This document shows, piece by piece, positions 63,674 through 64,000 of a stretch of DNA of 64,000 bases (the stretch's first letter is position 1; the number at the start of each line of letters is the position of its first letter). The notes under the pieces are model-generated. The model searched no databases. It saw only the letters and a list, made by a program, of their open reading frames with translations, and was not told where the DNA came from. The stretch is from Mycobacterium sp. GTDB taxonomy: Bacteria > Actinomycetota > Actinomycetes > Mycobacteriales > Mycobacteriaceae. The DNA lies in contig JAGQTU010000013.1 of assembly GCA_020438865.1 (NCBI GenBank), forward strand, positions 1 through 64,000, written 5' to 3'. Both the position numbers and the translations under genes were made by a program.

Positions 63674-64000
63674 ATGACACGGTCCGAGAAGCTCACCAGT
63701 CCATACCTGGCGCCCGACCCCGGAGAACTGGCCAGGCTGGTGGCCGGGGTGCACCACGACCCGCACGGCATCCTCGGCGCCCACGAGTACGACGACCACA
63801 CCGTCATCCGCGCCCTCAAGCCGCACGCCACCGAGGTCGTGGCCCTCGTCGGTGGCGAGCGCCATCCGTTCGTGCACATCGATTCCGGCGTGTTCGCGGT
63901 CGCGCTGCCCTACACCAACCTGGTCGACTACCGGCTGGAGGTGAGCTATCCCGGAGGCGACGGCACGCCCCATACCCACGCCTTCGCCGACGGTTACCGG
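63674..64000 (+). CDS. glgB: 1,4-alpha-glucan branching enzyme, N-terminal part
   Basis: Begins at ATG 63674 and runs off the right edge; 109 residues visible. [31 protein letters not shown] is the typical start of the N1/CBM48 region of GlgB (branching enzyme). It adds alpha-1,6 branches to the glucan made by GlgE. Same order as Rv1327c-Rv1326c. Confidence 0.92.
   Translation, partial: MTRSEKLTSPYLAPDPGELARLVAGVHHDPHGILGAHEYDDHTVIRALKPHATEVVALVGGERHPFVHIDSGVFAVALPYTNLVDYRLEVSYPGGDGTPHTHAFADGYR

Noticed and set aside
61384..63879. Very long open frame on the minus strand opposite glgE/glgB
   Set aside because: It mirrors the codon pattern of glgE, which has all family motifs. The antisense translation is Arg/Gly/His-rich with no recognisable domain, typical of GC-rich shadow frames.

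Overview
This is high-GC actinobacterial DNA, almost certainly from a fast-growing mycobacterium (Mycolicibacterium type). Three things support this. The right third keeps the gene order of the Mycobacterium tuberculosis Rv1343c-Rv1326c block (lprD, DUF3817, rdgB, rph, Rv1339-like, murI, rhomboid, P1 peptidase, DUF2017, clpS, pncB, dinG, glgP, glgE, glgB). There are three MspA-family porin genes, a family typical of rapid growers. F420-linked and heteromeric acyl-CoA dehydrogenase genes are abundant.

Region 1 (1-33 kb) is a large catabolic island built on CoA-thioester chemistry. At 0-4.5 kb lie two tandem beta-hydroxyacid-dehydrogenase-like genes, a P450 gene broken by one extra base, its small ferredoxin, an EBP-like membrane protein and a TetR gene with its own 10-bp inverted repeat. 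From 4.7 to 10.8 kb a minus-strand operon encodes an amidohydrolase, two acyl-CoA dehydrogenases, a CaiB-type CoA-transferase and a thiolase. From 11.0 to 16.7 kb a plus-strand operon encodes a CMD-family protein, a Rieske oxygenase, a small unknown protein, an amidohydrolase with an altered metal site, a SnoaL-like protein and a two-subunit acyl-CoA dehydrogenase. A second TetR gene follows. From 17.6 to 33.0 kb come MeaB, thiolase, SDR, crotonase, a second two-subunit acyl-CoA dehydrogenase, acyl-CoA ligase, [2Fe-2S] ferredoxin, CoA-transferase, LLM-type F420 oxidoreductase, a split B12-dependent acyl-CoA mutase, acetoacetyl-CoA synthetase, a DUF1330 protein and an aldehyde dehydrogenase.

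The most striking regulatory signal is a 15-bp palindrome close to GAGAATAnTATTCTC. It occurs at five promoters across 20 kb of this island and is doubled in front of the TetR gene at 16.9 kb. This implies that one repressor controls the 11-33 kb segment as a regulon. The gene content suggests complete degradation of a bulky cyclic or branched carboxylic acid: CoA activation, two rounds of dehydrogenation by alpha-beta dehydrogenases, Rieske and P450 oxygenation, ring cleavage or hydrolysis, thiolysis and a carbon-skeleton rearrangement. The substrate cannot be read from the sequence.

Region 2 (33-44 kb) is cell-envelope oriented: small secreted proteins, two tandemly duplicated MspA-type porins, a pair of paralogous Pro/Ala-rich exported proteins, a phospholipase-D-like protein, a split chromate-type transporter, a 790-residue membrane protein joining a kinase-like module to an MprF-like flippase module, and an SDR. 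tRNA-Leu(TAG) at 43.9 kb is flanked by a LAGLIDADG-type homing-endonuclease-like gene.

Region 3 (44.7-64 kb) is the conserved housekeeping block. It differs from M. tuberculosis in three ways. An MFS exporter sits between the DUF3817 gene and rdgB. The cysM-cysO-mec genes are absent between the rhomboid and P1-peptidase genes. A zinc-metallopeptidase lipoprotein and a third porin sit between dinG and glgP. The window ends inside glgB. No rRNA, CRISPR array, insertion sequence or prophage was seen.
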